From CAVUAT01 sp963848045 (GTDB lineage: Bacteria > Actinomycetota > Thermoleophilia > Solirubrobacterales > 70-9), in the NCBI GenBank assembly GCA_963848045.1, contig CAWKCC010000004.1, positions 310,001 through 374,000 on the forward strand: 64,000 nt of DNA, in the 5' to 3' direction. Positions within the stretch are counted from its first letter, which is position 1, and each line of letters opens with the position of its first letter. The position numbers were made by a program, and so were the translations under genes. This document shows positions 14,890 through 23,671 of this stretch, in pieces. The notes beneath the pieces are model-generated. The model did no database searches. It saw nothing but the letters and a program-made list of their open reading frames with translations, and was not told the DNA's origin.

Positions 14890-15252
14890 CTATCTCACGG
14901 CTGCGCCCAGATCGAGGCGCTCGGCCTCGCCCCAGAGGTTCTCGAGGCGATAGCGCTCGCGGGCCGCCGGGATGAACACGTGCAGGACGCAATCGAGGTA
15001 GTCGAGCAGCACCCACTCGCCCTCGCCCTGCCCCTCGACTCGAGCCGGGAGCAGGCCGTCGGCCTTGAGGCGCTGCTGGACCTCGTCGCAGATCGCCTTC
15101 GCCTGGCGCTCGTTGCGCGCCGTGCAGATGACCAGGAAGTCCGTGTAGCCGACCAGCCGGCGCACGTCCAGCCCGACCACGTCGGTGGCCCCCTTCTGCT
15201 CGGCGATCCCGGCGACGCGGCGGGCGAGCTGCTCCGATCCCGGCGCGCTCAT
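14890..15252 (-). CDS. rsfS: Ribosomal silencing factor RsfS
   Basis: RsfS binds L14 on the large subunit and blocks subunit joining in starvation or stationary phase. The 120-residue protein has the Iojap/RsfS core: IAEQKGATDVVGLDVR, YTDFLVICTARNERQAKAIC, and the final WVLLDYLDCVLHVFIPAARERYRLENLW. The start ATG at 15252 overlaps the nadD stop as ATGA, the usual coupling of these two genes. Confidence 0.95.
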   Translation of the reverse strand: MSAPGSEQLARRVAGIAEQKGATDVVGLDVRRLVGYTDFLVICTARNERQAKAICDEVQQRLKADGLLPARVEGQGEGEWVLLDYLDCVLHVFIPAARERYRLENLWGEAERLDLGAAVR

Positions 15253-15848
15253 CCGTACAACCCCCGCGCGGAGATCAGCTCGATGACGGGGTCCGGCACC
15301 AGGTAGCGCAGGGGCCTGCCCGCAGCCACCCGCTCCCTGACCATGGTCGAGGACACGCCGCAGAGCGGCGCGTCGATCACCTCGGCCCGATCAGGCACGT
15401 CGAATCGCCGCAGCGCCGAGCGCACCGCGTCCATGTCGATGCCCGGGCGCGGCACGATCGCGAGCCTGGCAAGCTCGAGCACCCGTTCGGGGCGCTTCCA
15501 GCCGGCCAGCCCGGCCGCCATGTCGGCGCCCAGAACGAAGAACAGCTCGCTGTCGGGGCGCTGCTCGGCGAGCAGCTCGAGCGTCCGATAGGTGTAGGAG
15601 ACGCCCTCGCGCTCGACCTCGACCGCCGAGGCCTCCACCCCCTCCCCGGTCGCCGCCGCCAGCTTCGTCATCTCCAGCCTCAGCTCGACGCCGGGGTCGT
15701 CGGGGATCTCCTTGTGAGGGGCCCGCCCTGTGGTCACCAGCAGCACCCGCTCGAGACCGAGGGCCCAGCGCGCCTCCTGCGCCAACAGCAGGTGGCCGAC
15801 GTGGGGCGGGTTGAAGGCCCCGCCGAGCACCCCGATCCCGGCTGCCAT
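15249..15848 (-). CDS. nadD: Nicotinate-nucleotide adenylyltransferase NadD
   Basis: NadD joins nicotinate mononucleotide to AMP to give deamido-NAD in the NAD pathway. The 199 residues contain the nucleotidyltransferase motif GGAFNPPHVGHLLLAQEA (HxGH), the middle FFVLGADMAAGLAGWKRPE, and the C-terminal ISST-type signature as GVSSTMVRERVAAG. The stop overlaps the rsfS start. The substrate-facing TGRAPHKE loop is also typical of NadD rather than NMN adenylyltransferases. Confidence 0.96.
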   Translation of the reverse strand: MAAGIGVLGGAFNPPHVGHLLLAQEARWALGLERVLLVTTGRAPHKEIPDDPGVELRLEMTKLAAATGEGVEASAVEVEREGVSYTYRTLELLAEQRPDSELFFVLGADMAAGLAGWKRPERVLELARLAIVPRPGIDMDAVRSALRRFDVPDRAEVIDAPLCGVSSTMVRERVAAGRPLRYLVPDPVIELISARGLYG

Positions 15849-15896
15849 CAGGCGCTCACCGCCGCGGCGGCGCCCCGTCTGTGTCGCGGAATCGCC

Positions 15897-17165
15897 CTAC
15901 TCCCGGATCTGGCCGTTGCCGTGAACGACGTACTTGGTGGTGGTCAGCTCGCGCAGGCCGATCGGGCCGCGGGCATGCAGCTTCTGTGTCGAGTTGCCGA
16001 TCTCGGCACCCATCCCGAACTCGTAGCCGTCGGTGAACCGCGTCGAGGCGTTGACGTAGACCGCGGCCGAGTCCACGCTGTCGGTGAACTCGTCGGCAGC
16101 CTGCTCGGAGGAGGTGACGATGGCGTCGGAGTGGCCGGTCCCGTGCCTGTTGACGTGCTCGATCGCCTCGTCCAGCGCGTCGACGATCCCCACCGCCATC
16201 TTCAGCCCGTGGTACTCGGTGTCCCAGTCCTCGGCGCTCGCCTTCCCCACCGTGGTTCCCGCCGAGCTGGCGCGCGCGCGCTCGTCGCCGACCAGCTCGA
16301 CGCCGGCAGCGGCCAGCTCGGAGAGCAGGCCCGGCAGCAGCTGCGAAGCCACCGCCTGGTGGACGAGCAGGGTCTCGGCCGCGTTGCAGACGCCCGGGCG
16401 CTGCACCTTTGCGTTGTAGGCGATCCGCTGGGCCATCCCGAGATCGGCGTCCTCGTGCACGTAGACGTGGCAGTTGCCGGCGGCCGCGTACATCACCGGT
16501 ACCTTGGCCACGGCCTTGAGCGCGTTCTTCAGCCCCTCGCCCCCGCGCGGGATGATCAGGTCCACCAGCCCCTCCTGGCTGGCGAGCTCACCGAGCTGCT
16601 CGCGGCCGCCGCCGGAGAGCAGCGAGACCGCCGCTTCGGGCAGGCGGGTCGCGGCCAGCGACTCGGTGACCAGCGCTGCGAGCGCCGCGTTCGAGGCCTC
16701 GGCGGCGCTGGAGCCGCGCAGCACGACGGCATTGCCGCTCTTCAGGCAAAGCGCGGCCGCATCGATCGTGACGTTGGGGCGCGCCTCGTAGACGATCCCG
16801 ATCACGCCCAACGGCGCCCGCTGCTTGCGGACCTCCAGCCCGTTCTCCAGCGTCCAGCTCTCGGCGATCTCGCCGACGGGATCGGCCAGCTCGGCGATCT
16901 CGCGCACGCCCGCCGCCATCTCGGCGATGCGAGCGTCGCTGAGGGCGAGGCGGTCCATCAGCGCCTCGCTCAGCCCCTCCTCGGTGCCCGCGTCGAGATC
17001 GGCGGAGTTGGCCTCCAGCAGCTGGCCGGCCTGCGCCTCGATCCGGTCGGCGAGGTCAAGCAGGCAGGCATCCTTGGCGGCGCGATCGGTGCGCGCGAGC
17101 ACGTGGGAGGCGGCCTTCGCCTCGACGCACGCCTGATGAACGCTCTTGGTGGCGGCCGCGGCCAT
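15897..17165 (-). CDS. proA: Gamma-glutamyl phosphate reductase ProA
   Basis: ProA is the second enzyme of proline synthesis and reduces gamma-glutamyl phosphate with NADPH to glutamate semialdehyde. The 422 residues carry the family segments PLGVIGIVYEARPNVTIDAA, SGNAVVLRGSSAA and LIIPRGGEGL, the catalytic Cys in QRPGVCNAAETLL, and the ending GPIGLRELTTTKYVVHGNGQIR. ATG at 17165 lies 18 bp after the aldehyde dehydrogenase stop. proA is separated from proB by three unrelated genes. Confidence 0.96.
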   Translation of the reverse strand: MAAAATKSVHQACVEAKAASHVLARTDRAAKDACLLDLADRIEAQAGQLLEANSADLDAGTEEGLSEALMDRLALSDARIAEMAAGVREIAELADPVGEIAESWTLENGLEVRKQRAPLGVIGIVYEARPNVTIDAAALCLKSGNAVVLRGSSAAEASNAALAALVTESLAATRLPEAAVSLLSGGGREQLGELASQEGLVDLIIPRGGEGLKNALKAVAKVPVMYAAAGNCHVYVHEDADLGMAQRIAYNAKVQRPGVCNAAETLLVHQAVASQLLPGLLSELAAAGVELVGDERARASSAGTTVGKASAEDWDTEYHGLKMAVGIVDALDEAIEHVNRHGTGHSDAIVTSSEQAADEFTDSVDSAAVYVNASTRFTDGYEFGMGAEIGNSTQKLHARGPIGLRELTTTKYVVHGNGQIRE

Positions 17166-17183
17166 TGCGTCAAAGGTTAGAAG

Positions 17184-18650
17184 CTAGAGCTGGATGGACT
17201 TGGTCTCGAGGAACTCCTCGAGGCCGAACTTGCCCAACTCGCGCCCGTGGCCCGACTGCTTGTAGCCGCCGAAGGGGGCGAGCGGGTTGAAGGTGGCGCC
17301 GTTGATCTGCACCTGGCCGGTGCGCATCCTGCGGGCGAAGGCCGTGGCGCGCTCGGGATCGGCCGACCAGACCCCGCCGTCGAGCCCGTAGATGGTGCCG
17401 TTGGCGATCTCGGCCGCCTCGTCCTCGCCGTCGTAGGGGATGATCGAGAGCACCGGGCCGAAGATCTCCTCCTGGGCGATCGTCATCTCGGGGGTGACCT
17501 CCGAGAACACGGTCGGCCGCACGAAGTAGCCGCGCTCGAGGCCCTCGGGCGGCTCGGCGCCGCCGGCGAGAAGCTTGGCGCCCTCCTCCTGGCCCTTGCC
17601 GATGTACTCGCGGACACGCTCGCGCTGGGTGTCGGAGACGAGCGGACCCATGCGGCTGCCCTGCTCGAAGGGGTCTCCGGGGGTGATCTTCTCGACCGTC
17701 GCGGCGGCGATCGCCTCTGCCTCGGCGAGCTTTCCGCGCGGCACCAGCATTCGCGTGTGGGCGCTGCACGTCTGGCCGGAGTTGAGGAAGCAGTTGGCGA
17801 TCCCGTACGGGATCGCCGCGCTGAGGTCGGCGTCGTCGAGGATCACGTTCGCCGACTTGCCGCCGAGCTCCAGTGAGACGCGCTTGACGTTCGCGGCCGC
17901 CGCCTCGCTGACCAGCTTGCCGGCGCGAGTCGAGCCTGTGAACGAGACCATGTCCACGTCGGGGTGCGCGGCGATCGCCGCGCCCACCGTCGGGCCGAAG
18001 CCGGTGACGAGATTGAAGACACCGGCGGGCAGCTCCAGCTCGTCGATGATCTCGGCCAGCACGAAGGCGCTCAGGGGGGTCACCTCGCTGGGCTTCGCCA
18101 CGATCGAGCAGCCCGCCGCCAGCGCCGGTGCGACCTTGGCGCAGAGCTGGTGCAGGGGGTAGTTCCACGGTGTGATCGCCCCCACCACGCCGATCGGCTC
18201 GCGAACGACCAGCGAGTTGCCCACCTGCTCCTCCCAGTCGACCTCGGCGGCGGCCTGGGCGGTGCCGCCGAAGTCCATCGCCGGAAGCCCCGCCTGGATC
18301 GTCCGGGACTGGGCGAGCGGCATGCCCACCTCGGAGGCGATCAGGGCGGCCAGCTCGTCGCCCCGCTCGGCGAGCGCGGCGGCGATTCCCTGGAGCGCCT
18401 CGAGGCGGTGCTCGATGGATACCGCCGACCAGGCCTCGAAGCCGGGGCGCGCGGCGGCAACAGCGCGATCGACGTCCTCGGCGGAGCCCTCGGGGACGGT
18501 GCCGATCACGGTTTCAGTGGTCGAATCGATCACCTCGATCATGCCCGAGCCGCTGGGCTCGACCCACTCGCCACCGATGTAATGGCGGTCACGGACCGCC
18601 GGCTCGGAGGGGTGGCCCGGCGCGAGGGGGGCGGCCGCCTCAGTTGCCAA
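17184..18650 (-). CDS. NAD(P)-dependent aldehyde dehydrogenase
   Basis: This member of the ALDH superfamily oxidises aldehydes to acids. It has the opening YIGGEWVEPSG, the cofactor and oxyanion segment GVVGAITPWNYPL, the catalytic Glu motif LELGGKSANVIL and the catalytic Cys in NSGQTCSAHTRM, with EEIFGPVLSII near the end. The start I chose is TTG at 18650 with GGAG 7 nt upstream, giving 488 residues; longer starts lack a site. It overlaps the 3' end of the GMC oxidoreductase gene by 11 bp. The pair would take an alcohol to an acid, most likely long-chain or aromatic. Confidence 0.92.
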   Translation of the reverse strand: MATEAAAPLAPGHPSEPAVRDRHYIGGEWVEPSGSGMIEVIDSTTETVIGTVPEGSAEDVDRAVAAARPGFEAWSAVSIEHRLEALQGIAAALAERGDELAALIASEVGMPLAQSRTIQAGLPAMDFGGTAQAAAEVDWEEQVGNSLVVREPIGVVGAITPWNYPLHQLCAKVAPALAAGCSIVAKPSEVTPLSAFVLAEIIDELELPAGVFNLVTGFGPTVGAAIAAHPDVDMVSFTGSTRAGKLVSEAAAANVKRVSLELGGKSANVILDDADLSAAIPYGIANCFLNSGQTCSAHTRMLVPRGKLAEAEAIAAATVEKITPGDPFEQGSRMGPLVSDTQRERVREYIGKGQEEGAKLLAGGAEPPEGLERGYFVRPTVFSEVTPEMTIAQEEIFGPVLSIIPYDGEDEAAEIANGTIYGLDGGVWSADPERATAFARRMRTGQVQINGATFNPLAPFGGYKQSGHGRELGKFGLEEFLETKSIQL

Positions 18651-20676
18651 CGGAGATCTCCTTCTCGGGGCTCGCCGCGGGAGCGGCGGCACCGGCCTCG
18701 TCTGCGATCGCCTCGGCGGTGCGCCGGGCGAGCGCCATGATCGTGATCATCGGGTTGGTCCCCGACGAGGTCGGGAAGGCGCTGGCGTCGCCGACCCAGA
18801 CGCCCTTGGTGTCGTGCAGCTCCCCGAAGGGGCCGGCGACCGAGGTCTCGGGATCGGCGCCCATCCGGCAGCTGCCCATCTGGTGGGCGCTGAACAGCCG
18901 ATGCCCCCCGGCCCGAAACGGAATCCGCTGGGCGCCGGCTATGAAGGCATCGAGGTCGTCGCCGCGGCGCCAGGTCGGCGCGCCGCCGGCGAGCGGCGTG
19001 ATCGTGTGCGCGCCCGCCGCCTCGTGCAGCCGCGCCTGGGCCTCGATGCCGCGTCGCAGGTTGGCGATGTCGAGCTCGTCGGCCACCGAATAGCTGGGCA
19101 CCGCCTCGCCGGCGGAGTCGATGGTGACGCTGCCGTGGCCGCGATCGCGGGTCAGGCTGATGAAGGTGGCGCCGTTTCGGAACTGGGTCATCCGCTGCTT
19201 GTGATCGGCGCCGGAGATCCACGGGGTGGCCGAGCCGATCAGCCCCGGCGCGTACTGAGCGGTCTCCACCAGGAAGCCGTAGCCGTCGCCGGTGTCGCGC
19301 AGCTCGTTGCACAGCCCCGCCTGCGGCGCGCCCCACCAGGCCCTCTGATCGTCGCCGTAGATGCCGAACACCGCCGTAGCGGGATGCAGGCGCAGGTGGC
19401 TGCCCACGGCGGGGCCGCCGATCTGCGAGCGCAGCAGCAGGGCGGGGGACTCGAGCGAGCCCGACGCCACCACCACGCGGGGGGCGCGGACGGTGACCGC
19501 GACCGGCTTGGCAGCCGGGTCCTGCCAGCCCCAGACGCCCTCCACCCCGGCCGCTCGACCGCCCTCGACCAGCACGCGGGCGGCGCGGCAATCGGGGATC
19601 AGACGCGCCCCGCCGGCCTGGGCGTCGGCGAGCCAGGTGCGGTCGGCGCTGCGCTTGCTGCCGGACTGCTCGCCGAAGCCCATATAGCCGGCCTGCGCCG
19701 GGTCGTAGGTCTCGGGGTCGGCGTTGCGGGTGATGCGCTCGAAGCTCCAGCCCAGCGCCTCGCAGCCGGCCGCGAGACGCTGCTGGGGGCCGTTGAGGTC
19801 GCTGCAGGAGTCGGTGGCGCCGAGCCTCTGCCAGACCGCTTCGAGGTGGCGCTCGAAGTCCTCGCCGTCGAGCCCCTCGAGGCCGTGCTCCCGAGCCCAC
19901 TGCTCGCGTACCCACGGGGTGGTGCGCAGGCAGTTGCTCCAGTTGATCGTGGTGCCACCGCCGAGCGTGGTGCCGGAGACGAGGCTGACGTTGCCGTCGG
20001 CTGTCGGCGTCGGCCCGCCCCGCCAGTACATCTCCTGGTAGGCCTTGAACTCGAGCTGGGCGAAGTCGGACTCGTTGAAGTACCCGGCGGCCTCGAGCAC
20101 GACCACGTCGAGCCCCCGCTCCGCGAGAGTCGCGGCGATCACCGAGCCGCCCGCGCCCGAGCCGACGATGCAGACGTCGGCCTCGATCGTCTCCTCGGGG
20201 CCCTGCGGCACGTGCACGTCGAGCGCCTTCGGCACATCGGGCGGCGCGCTGATCGGCCCCGGGTAGGCGAGCTCGCGCCAGTTGACGTTCTGGCCGGTCT
20301 TGGCGTCCGGTGCGCCGTAGCTGATGAACAGGGTCATCCCGACCAGCGCCGCGACTCCGGCTGCGGCCTCGGGGGTCGAGAGCGAGACGTTTCTGAGGAT
20401 CTGCTCGCGGGAGAGCTGGGAGGGCGCTCGCAGCATCCCCTGGGCGCCGATCGCATCGAGCAGCTGCCCGAGGCCCGTCCGCAGCGCCTCGTCGGGAATG
20501 CCCGCGATCATCTGCTCGACACCGAGGTGGGTGCCCATGTCGGTCGCGCTGCGAGCCCAGAACCCACCGGGGTCGGGCGAGCGCTGCAGCGACGGCACGA
20601 CCGTGTCGCAGACGGCCGCGAGCACCTTGCGCTCGACCTCGCCGAGCGCCTGCGCCGTCTGCTCCTTCGCGGCCAT
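18640..20676 (-). CDS. GMC-family FAD alcohol oxidase/dehydrogenase (long-chain alcohol oxidase type)
   Basis: This 678-residue flavoprotein of the glucose-methanol-choline family resembles long-chain fatty alcohol oxidases. The N-terminal 150 residues form the extra helical domain of that branch (LAAVCDTVVPSLQRSPDP). The FAD Rossmann motif is VCIVGSGAGGSVIAATLAER with VVLEAAG, then GTTLGGGTTINWSNCLRTTP, and the C-terminal active-site domain has FSAHQMGSCRMGADP and DASAFPTSSGTNPMITIMALA. No signal peptide is seen. It runs into the aldehyde dehydrogenase gene with an 11-bp overlap, so the two are co-expressed. The substrate is inferred from subfamily only. Confidence 0.88.
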   Translation of the reverse strand: MAAKEQTAQALGEVERKVLAAVCDTVVPSLQRSPDPGGFWARSATDMGTHLGVEQMIAGIPDEALRTGLGQLLDAIGAQGMLRAPSQLSREQILRNVSLSTPEAAAGVAALVGMTLFISYGAPDAKTGQNVNWRELAYPGPISAPPDVPKALDVHVPQGPEETIEADVCIVGSGAGGSVIAATLAERGLDVVVLEAAGYFNESDFAQLEFKAYQEMYWRGGPTPTADGNVSLVSGTTLGGGTTINWSNCLRTTPWVREQWAREHGLEGLDGEDFERHLEAVWQRLGATDSCSDLNGPQQRLAAGCEALGWSFERITRNADPETYDPAQAGYMGFGEQSGSKRSADRTWLADAQAGGARLIPDCRAARVLVEGGRAAGVEGVWGWQDPAAKPVAVTVRAPRVVVASGSLESPALLLRSQIGGPAVGSHLRLHPATAVFGIYGDDQRAWWGAPQAGLCNELRDTGDGYGFLVETAQYAPGLIGSATPWISGADHKQRMTQFRNGATFISLTRDRGHGSVTIDSAGEAVPSYSVADELDIANLRRGIEAQARLHEAAGAHTITPLAGGAPTWRRGDDLDAFIAGAQRIPFRAGGHRLFSAHQMGSCRMGADPETSVAGPFGELHDTKGVWVGDASAFPTSSGTNPMITIMALARRTAEAIADEAGAAAPAASPEKEISVGN

Positions 20677-20766
20677 GACCGGAACTCTAATGGCGCGCCG
20701 ACCCGTACGCGAGCACGATCGGCGGCGCCTGCGACCCTCGCCCCCGGATCGGCACCGCCGGCGCTT

Positions 20767-22386
20767 CTACTTCAGCTTCAGCGTCACCTTCTTGCTCTTT
20801 GTGCTCGAGCTCCCGCCGTCGGGGGTGAAGGTGACCTTCGCGGTCACCTTCCGCTTGCGCTTCTTCTTCAGGGACTTGGCGGTGCTCCCCTTGGCCTTCA
20901 CGTTCAGCTTCACCGTGCCGGCCGCCGCCACCGCGCTGGCCCGGCCGCTCACCCCCTTCAATCCCTTGCCCGAGACCTGGAGCTGGCCCGGGCCGGGAGC
21001 CTCGACCTTCAGGGTGGCGGTCCCCTTCTTCTTGTTGAGCTTGACCTTGCCGAATGAGAAGACGTTGGAGGGCGTCGGCGGCGGAGCGGCGGCGAGCGTG
21101 CACGGGGGCACAGGCTGGGTGCCGGGCTCGCCGAAGCGCTGCAGGCGGCCGTTGTTGAGCTCGCTGACCCAGACCGCATCACAGAGATCCACCGCCACGC
21201 CGACCGGGAGGTCGAGCTGACCCGCCGCGTTCCCGGCGGTGCCCGGCTCGCAGGTGCTCGCGGTGGTGCAGACCTCAAAGGTGCTCGAGCCGGTATCGAC
21301 GCCGAAGCCGAATGCCTGAGTGAACGAGGGACCCGCGACGCTGAACTGGCTGATCCGGTGGTTCGGGGCATCGGCGACGTAGAGGTTCCCCGCGGCGTCG
21401 AGGCCCTCGCCGGCAGGCAGGTTGAGCTGGCCCGCGGCGCCACCCGGGCTGCCGGTGATGCAGCTTGCGGAGCAGACCTCGAAGCCAGCGGCTCCGGTCA
21501 GGACGCCGTCGCCGAAGGCCTGCGTGAAGGAGGGGCTGGGTGTGAGCGCGAAGCGGCTGATCCGGTGGTTGGTGGTATCGCTGACGAAGGCCGAGCCGCC
21601 GGCATCGGCCGTGACGCCGTTCGGGTTCGCGAGCTGCCCGGCGCCGGTGCCCTGCAGCCCGGACAGACACGTGGCTAGGCAGGTCTCGAACATCGCGCCG
21701 CCGGTGCTGACGCCCCAGCCGAAGGCGCCGAGGAAGGCGGGCGCGCCGGGAGCGAAGGCGCTCACCCTGTCGTTGCCCGTGTCGGCGACCAGGAGCGAGC
21801 CGGCCGGTCCCACGGCGATCCTGGTGGGGGACGCGAGCTGGCCGGCGGCGCCGCCGGAGATCCCCGCCTGGCAGCCACTGATCGTCGTACACGATTCGAA
21901 GGCGGCCCCGCCCGCCACGTCATAGCCGAAGGCCTTCACGAAGGACGGCCCGGCGAGGCTGAACTGGTCCACCCGGTTGTTGTTGGCGCTGACCACGAAG
22001 AGATTGCCCGCACCGTCGAGCGCGACCCCGCTCGGCAGGAAGAGCTGGCCGGCAGCGGCGCCGCCGACTCCCATCTGACAGGTGCTTGCGGTCGTGCAGA
22101 CCTCGAAGGTGGAGGGCGACCCCGTGTCCACCCCAAAGCCGAAGGCCCGGACGAAGGAGCCGTCGGCACTGAACTGGCTGATCCGATGGTTGCTCCCATC
22201 GGCGACGTAGATGTCGCCCGCGGCATCGATGTCGATCCCCTGCGGGGAGCTGAGCTGGCCGGCGGCCGACCCCGGCGAGCCCGCCTGATCGAGCGGCACG
22301 GGAGCCGCCCCGGCGGCTCCGGCGGTCCCGAGCAGCAGGACCCCGGTCGCAAGACAGGCTCTCACCGTCATCTTCATGGCTCTCAT
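20767..22386 (-). CDS. Secreted NHL-repeat protein with Cys-pair inserts and Lys-rich C-terminal domain
   Basis: This is an exported beta-propeller-type protein. ATG at 22386 has GGAGG 9 nt upstream, and a signal peptide (ACLATGVLLLGTAGAAGAAP) follows. Six or so NHL units of about 60-65 residues each have a core such as GIDIDAAGDIYVADGSNHRI then SQF, and between blades an insert FGFGVDTG..TFEVCTTASTC with one Cys pair. The last 110 residues form a Ser/Thr/Lys-rich beta-sandwich-like domain (VSGRASAVAAAGTVKLNVK) ending KKVTLKLK. Such proteins are cell-surface or secreted; the ligand is unknown. It lies between proB and the alcohol oxidase gene. Confidence 0.82.
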   Translation of the reverse strand: MRAMKMTVRACLATGVLLLGTAGAAGAAPVPLDQAGSPGSAAGQLSSPQGIDIDAAGDIYVADGSNHRISQFSADGSFVRAFGFGVDTGSPSTFEVCTTASTCQMGVGGAAAGQLFLPSGVALDGAGNLFVVSANNNRVDQFSLAGPSFVKAFGYDVAGGAAFESCTTISGCQAGISGGAAGQLASPTRIAVGPAGSLLVADTGNDRVSAFAPGAPAFLGAFGWGVSTGGAMFETCLATCLSGLQGTGAGQLANPNGVTADAGGSAFVSDTTNHRISRFALTPSPSFTQAFGDGVLTGAAGFEVCSASCITGSPGGAAGQLNLPAGEGLDAAGNLYVADAPNHRISQFSVAGPSFTQAFGFGVDTGSSTFEVCTTASTCEPGTAGNAAGQLDLPVGVAVDLCDAVWVSELNNGRLQRFGEPGTQPVPPCTLAAAPPPTPSNVFSFGKVKLNKKKGTATLKVEAPGPGQLQVSGKGLKGVSGRASAVAAAGTVKLNVKAKGSTAKSLKKKRKRKVTAKVTFTPDGGSSSTKSKKVTLKLK

Positions 22387-22512
22387 GGCTCGCGCCCTCC
22401 CCTCTCCAGCACCTCCAGCGCCCTGCATTCGGCTCGGCCGCGGTGGCCCCCAGGACGCTGGATACCCGGCATGCGGCAGCCTACCCGCGCACGGACCCGC
22501 TGTCCAGGTTGT

Positions 22513-23604
22513 CTAGGTCAAGACGAAGTAGTCGCGGTGCACCGCCTCCTCGGAGGCATGCGGCATCAGCTCGCGAACCTGCTCGCTGCGCATCCCCTTG
22601 ATGCGGCCCAGCTCGTCTGCGGAGTAGTTGACGATCCCCTTGCCGATCACGCTGCCGTCGCTGATCACCTCTACCGCATCGCCGGCCTCGAAGGAGCCCT
22701 CCACCCGGGTGATCCCGACCGGCAGCAGGCTGCTGCCGCTCTCGCGAAGCACGCGGGCCGCACCCGCGTCGATGGCGACCCTGCCGTGGCTCGGCTTCGC
22801 GTAGCGCAACCACAGCTTGAAGCTCGAGGTGCGCTCGCGGTGGGGCGCGAAGCGGGTGCCGACCGCCTCGCCGGCGGTCGCGGCGAGCAGCGTGCCCGCC
22901 ACCGTGCCGTCGCAGATCACGGCCGGGATCCCGGCGGCACCCGCCATCTCGGCCGCCCGCGCCTTGCTGCGCATGCCCCCGAGCCCGAAGGGGGAGGTGT
23001 GCTCGCCGATCTCGTAGCCGGCCAGCTCGCCCGGGTCGGCGACCTCGGCGATCAGCTCCGCGTCGTCGTCGCCCTTGGGGTCGGCGGTGTGCAGGCCTGC
23101 CGTGTCGGTGAGCAGCACCAGCAGCCGCGCCTCGAGCATGATCGCCACCTGGGCCGCGAGGAAGTCATTGTCGCCGAAGGTGATCTCGTCGGTCGCGGTG
23201 GTGTCGTTCTCGTTGACCACCGGCACGACCCCCCAGGCGAGCAGCCGGGCCAGGGTCTGGCGCGCGTTCAGGTAATGCATCCGCATCTGCAGATCCGAGG
23301 CCGTCAGCAGCACCTGGGCCGCGTGAACCCCGCCCTCAGCGGTCAGCCGCTGCTCGTAGGCGCGGAACAGGCTCCCCTGCCCCACGGCCGAAGCGGCCTG
23401 CAGCTCGTCGATCGCGCGGGGTCGCTGGGACAGCTCCATGATGCTGCGGCCCCGGGCGATCGCGCCCGACGTCACGAGCACGACCTGCTGGCCGTCGCGG
23501 TGCAGCTCGGCGACCTGCGAGCAGATTCCGTCGAGCACCTCGGCGCGCAGGGAGCCTTCGTCGTCGGCGACGATCGAGGATCCGAGCTTGGCGATCACGG
23601 TCAC
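22513..23604 (-). CDS. proB: Glutamate 5-kinase ProB
   Basis: ProB is the first enzyme of proline synthesis and phosphorylates the gamma-carboxyl of glutamate; it is usually feedback-inhibited by proline. The amino acid kinase domain has VIAKLGSSIVADDEG, VLVTSGAIARGRSIM, VPVVNENDTTATDEI with FGDNDFLAAQVA, and GTRFAPH. A C-terminal PUA domain (RVAIDAGAARVLRESGSSLL to the end) is present. The start is GTG at 23604; the 363 residues match the long PUA form. obgE lies 67 bp upstream. Confidence 0.96.
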   Translation of the reverse strand: MTVIAKLGSSIVADDEGSLRAEVLDGICSQVAELHRDGQQVVLVTSGAIARGRSIMELSQRPRAIDELQAASAVGQGSLFRAYEQRLTAEGGVHAAQVLLTASDLQMRMHYLNARQTLARLLAWGVVPVVNENDTTATDEITFGDNDFLAAQVAIMLEARLLVLLTDTAGLHTADPKGDDDAELIAEVADPGELAGYEIGEHTSPFGLGGMRSKARAAEMAGAAGIPAVICDGTVAGTLLAATAGEAVGTRFAPHRERTSSFKLWLRYAKPSHGRVAIDAGAARVLRESGSSLLPVGITRVEGSFEAGDAVEVISDGSVIGKGIVNYSADELGRIKGMRSEQVRELMPHASEEAVHRDYFVLT

Positions 23605-23671
23605 AGCGGACTGAGTCTAGGTCTGCGCGCGAACGGCCAGCGGCGCCCGCGTTCGGGGTCGCGGAGCCCGC

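Noticed and set aside
18814..21057. 747-codon open frame on the plus strand opposite the GMC oxidase gene
   Set aside because: Antisense shadow of a gene with clear FAD and active-site motifs; no homology-like pattern or ribosome site.
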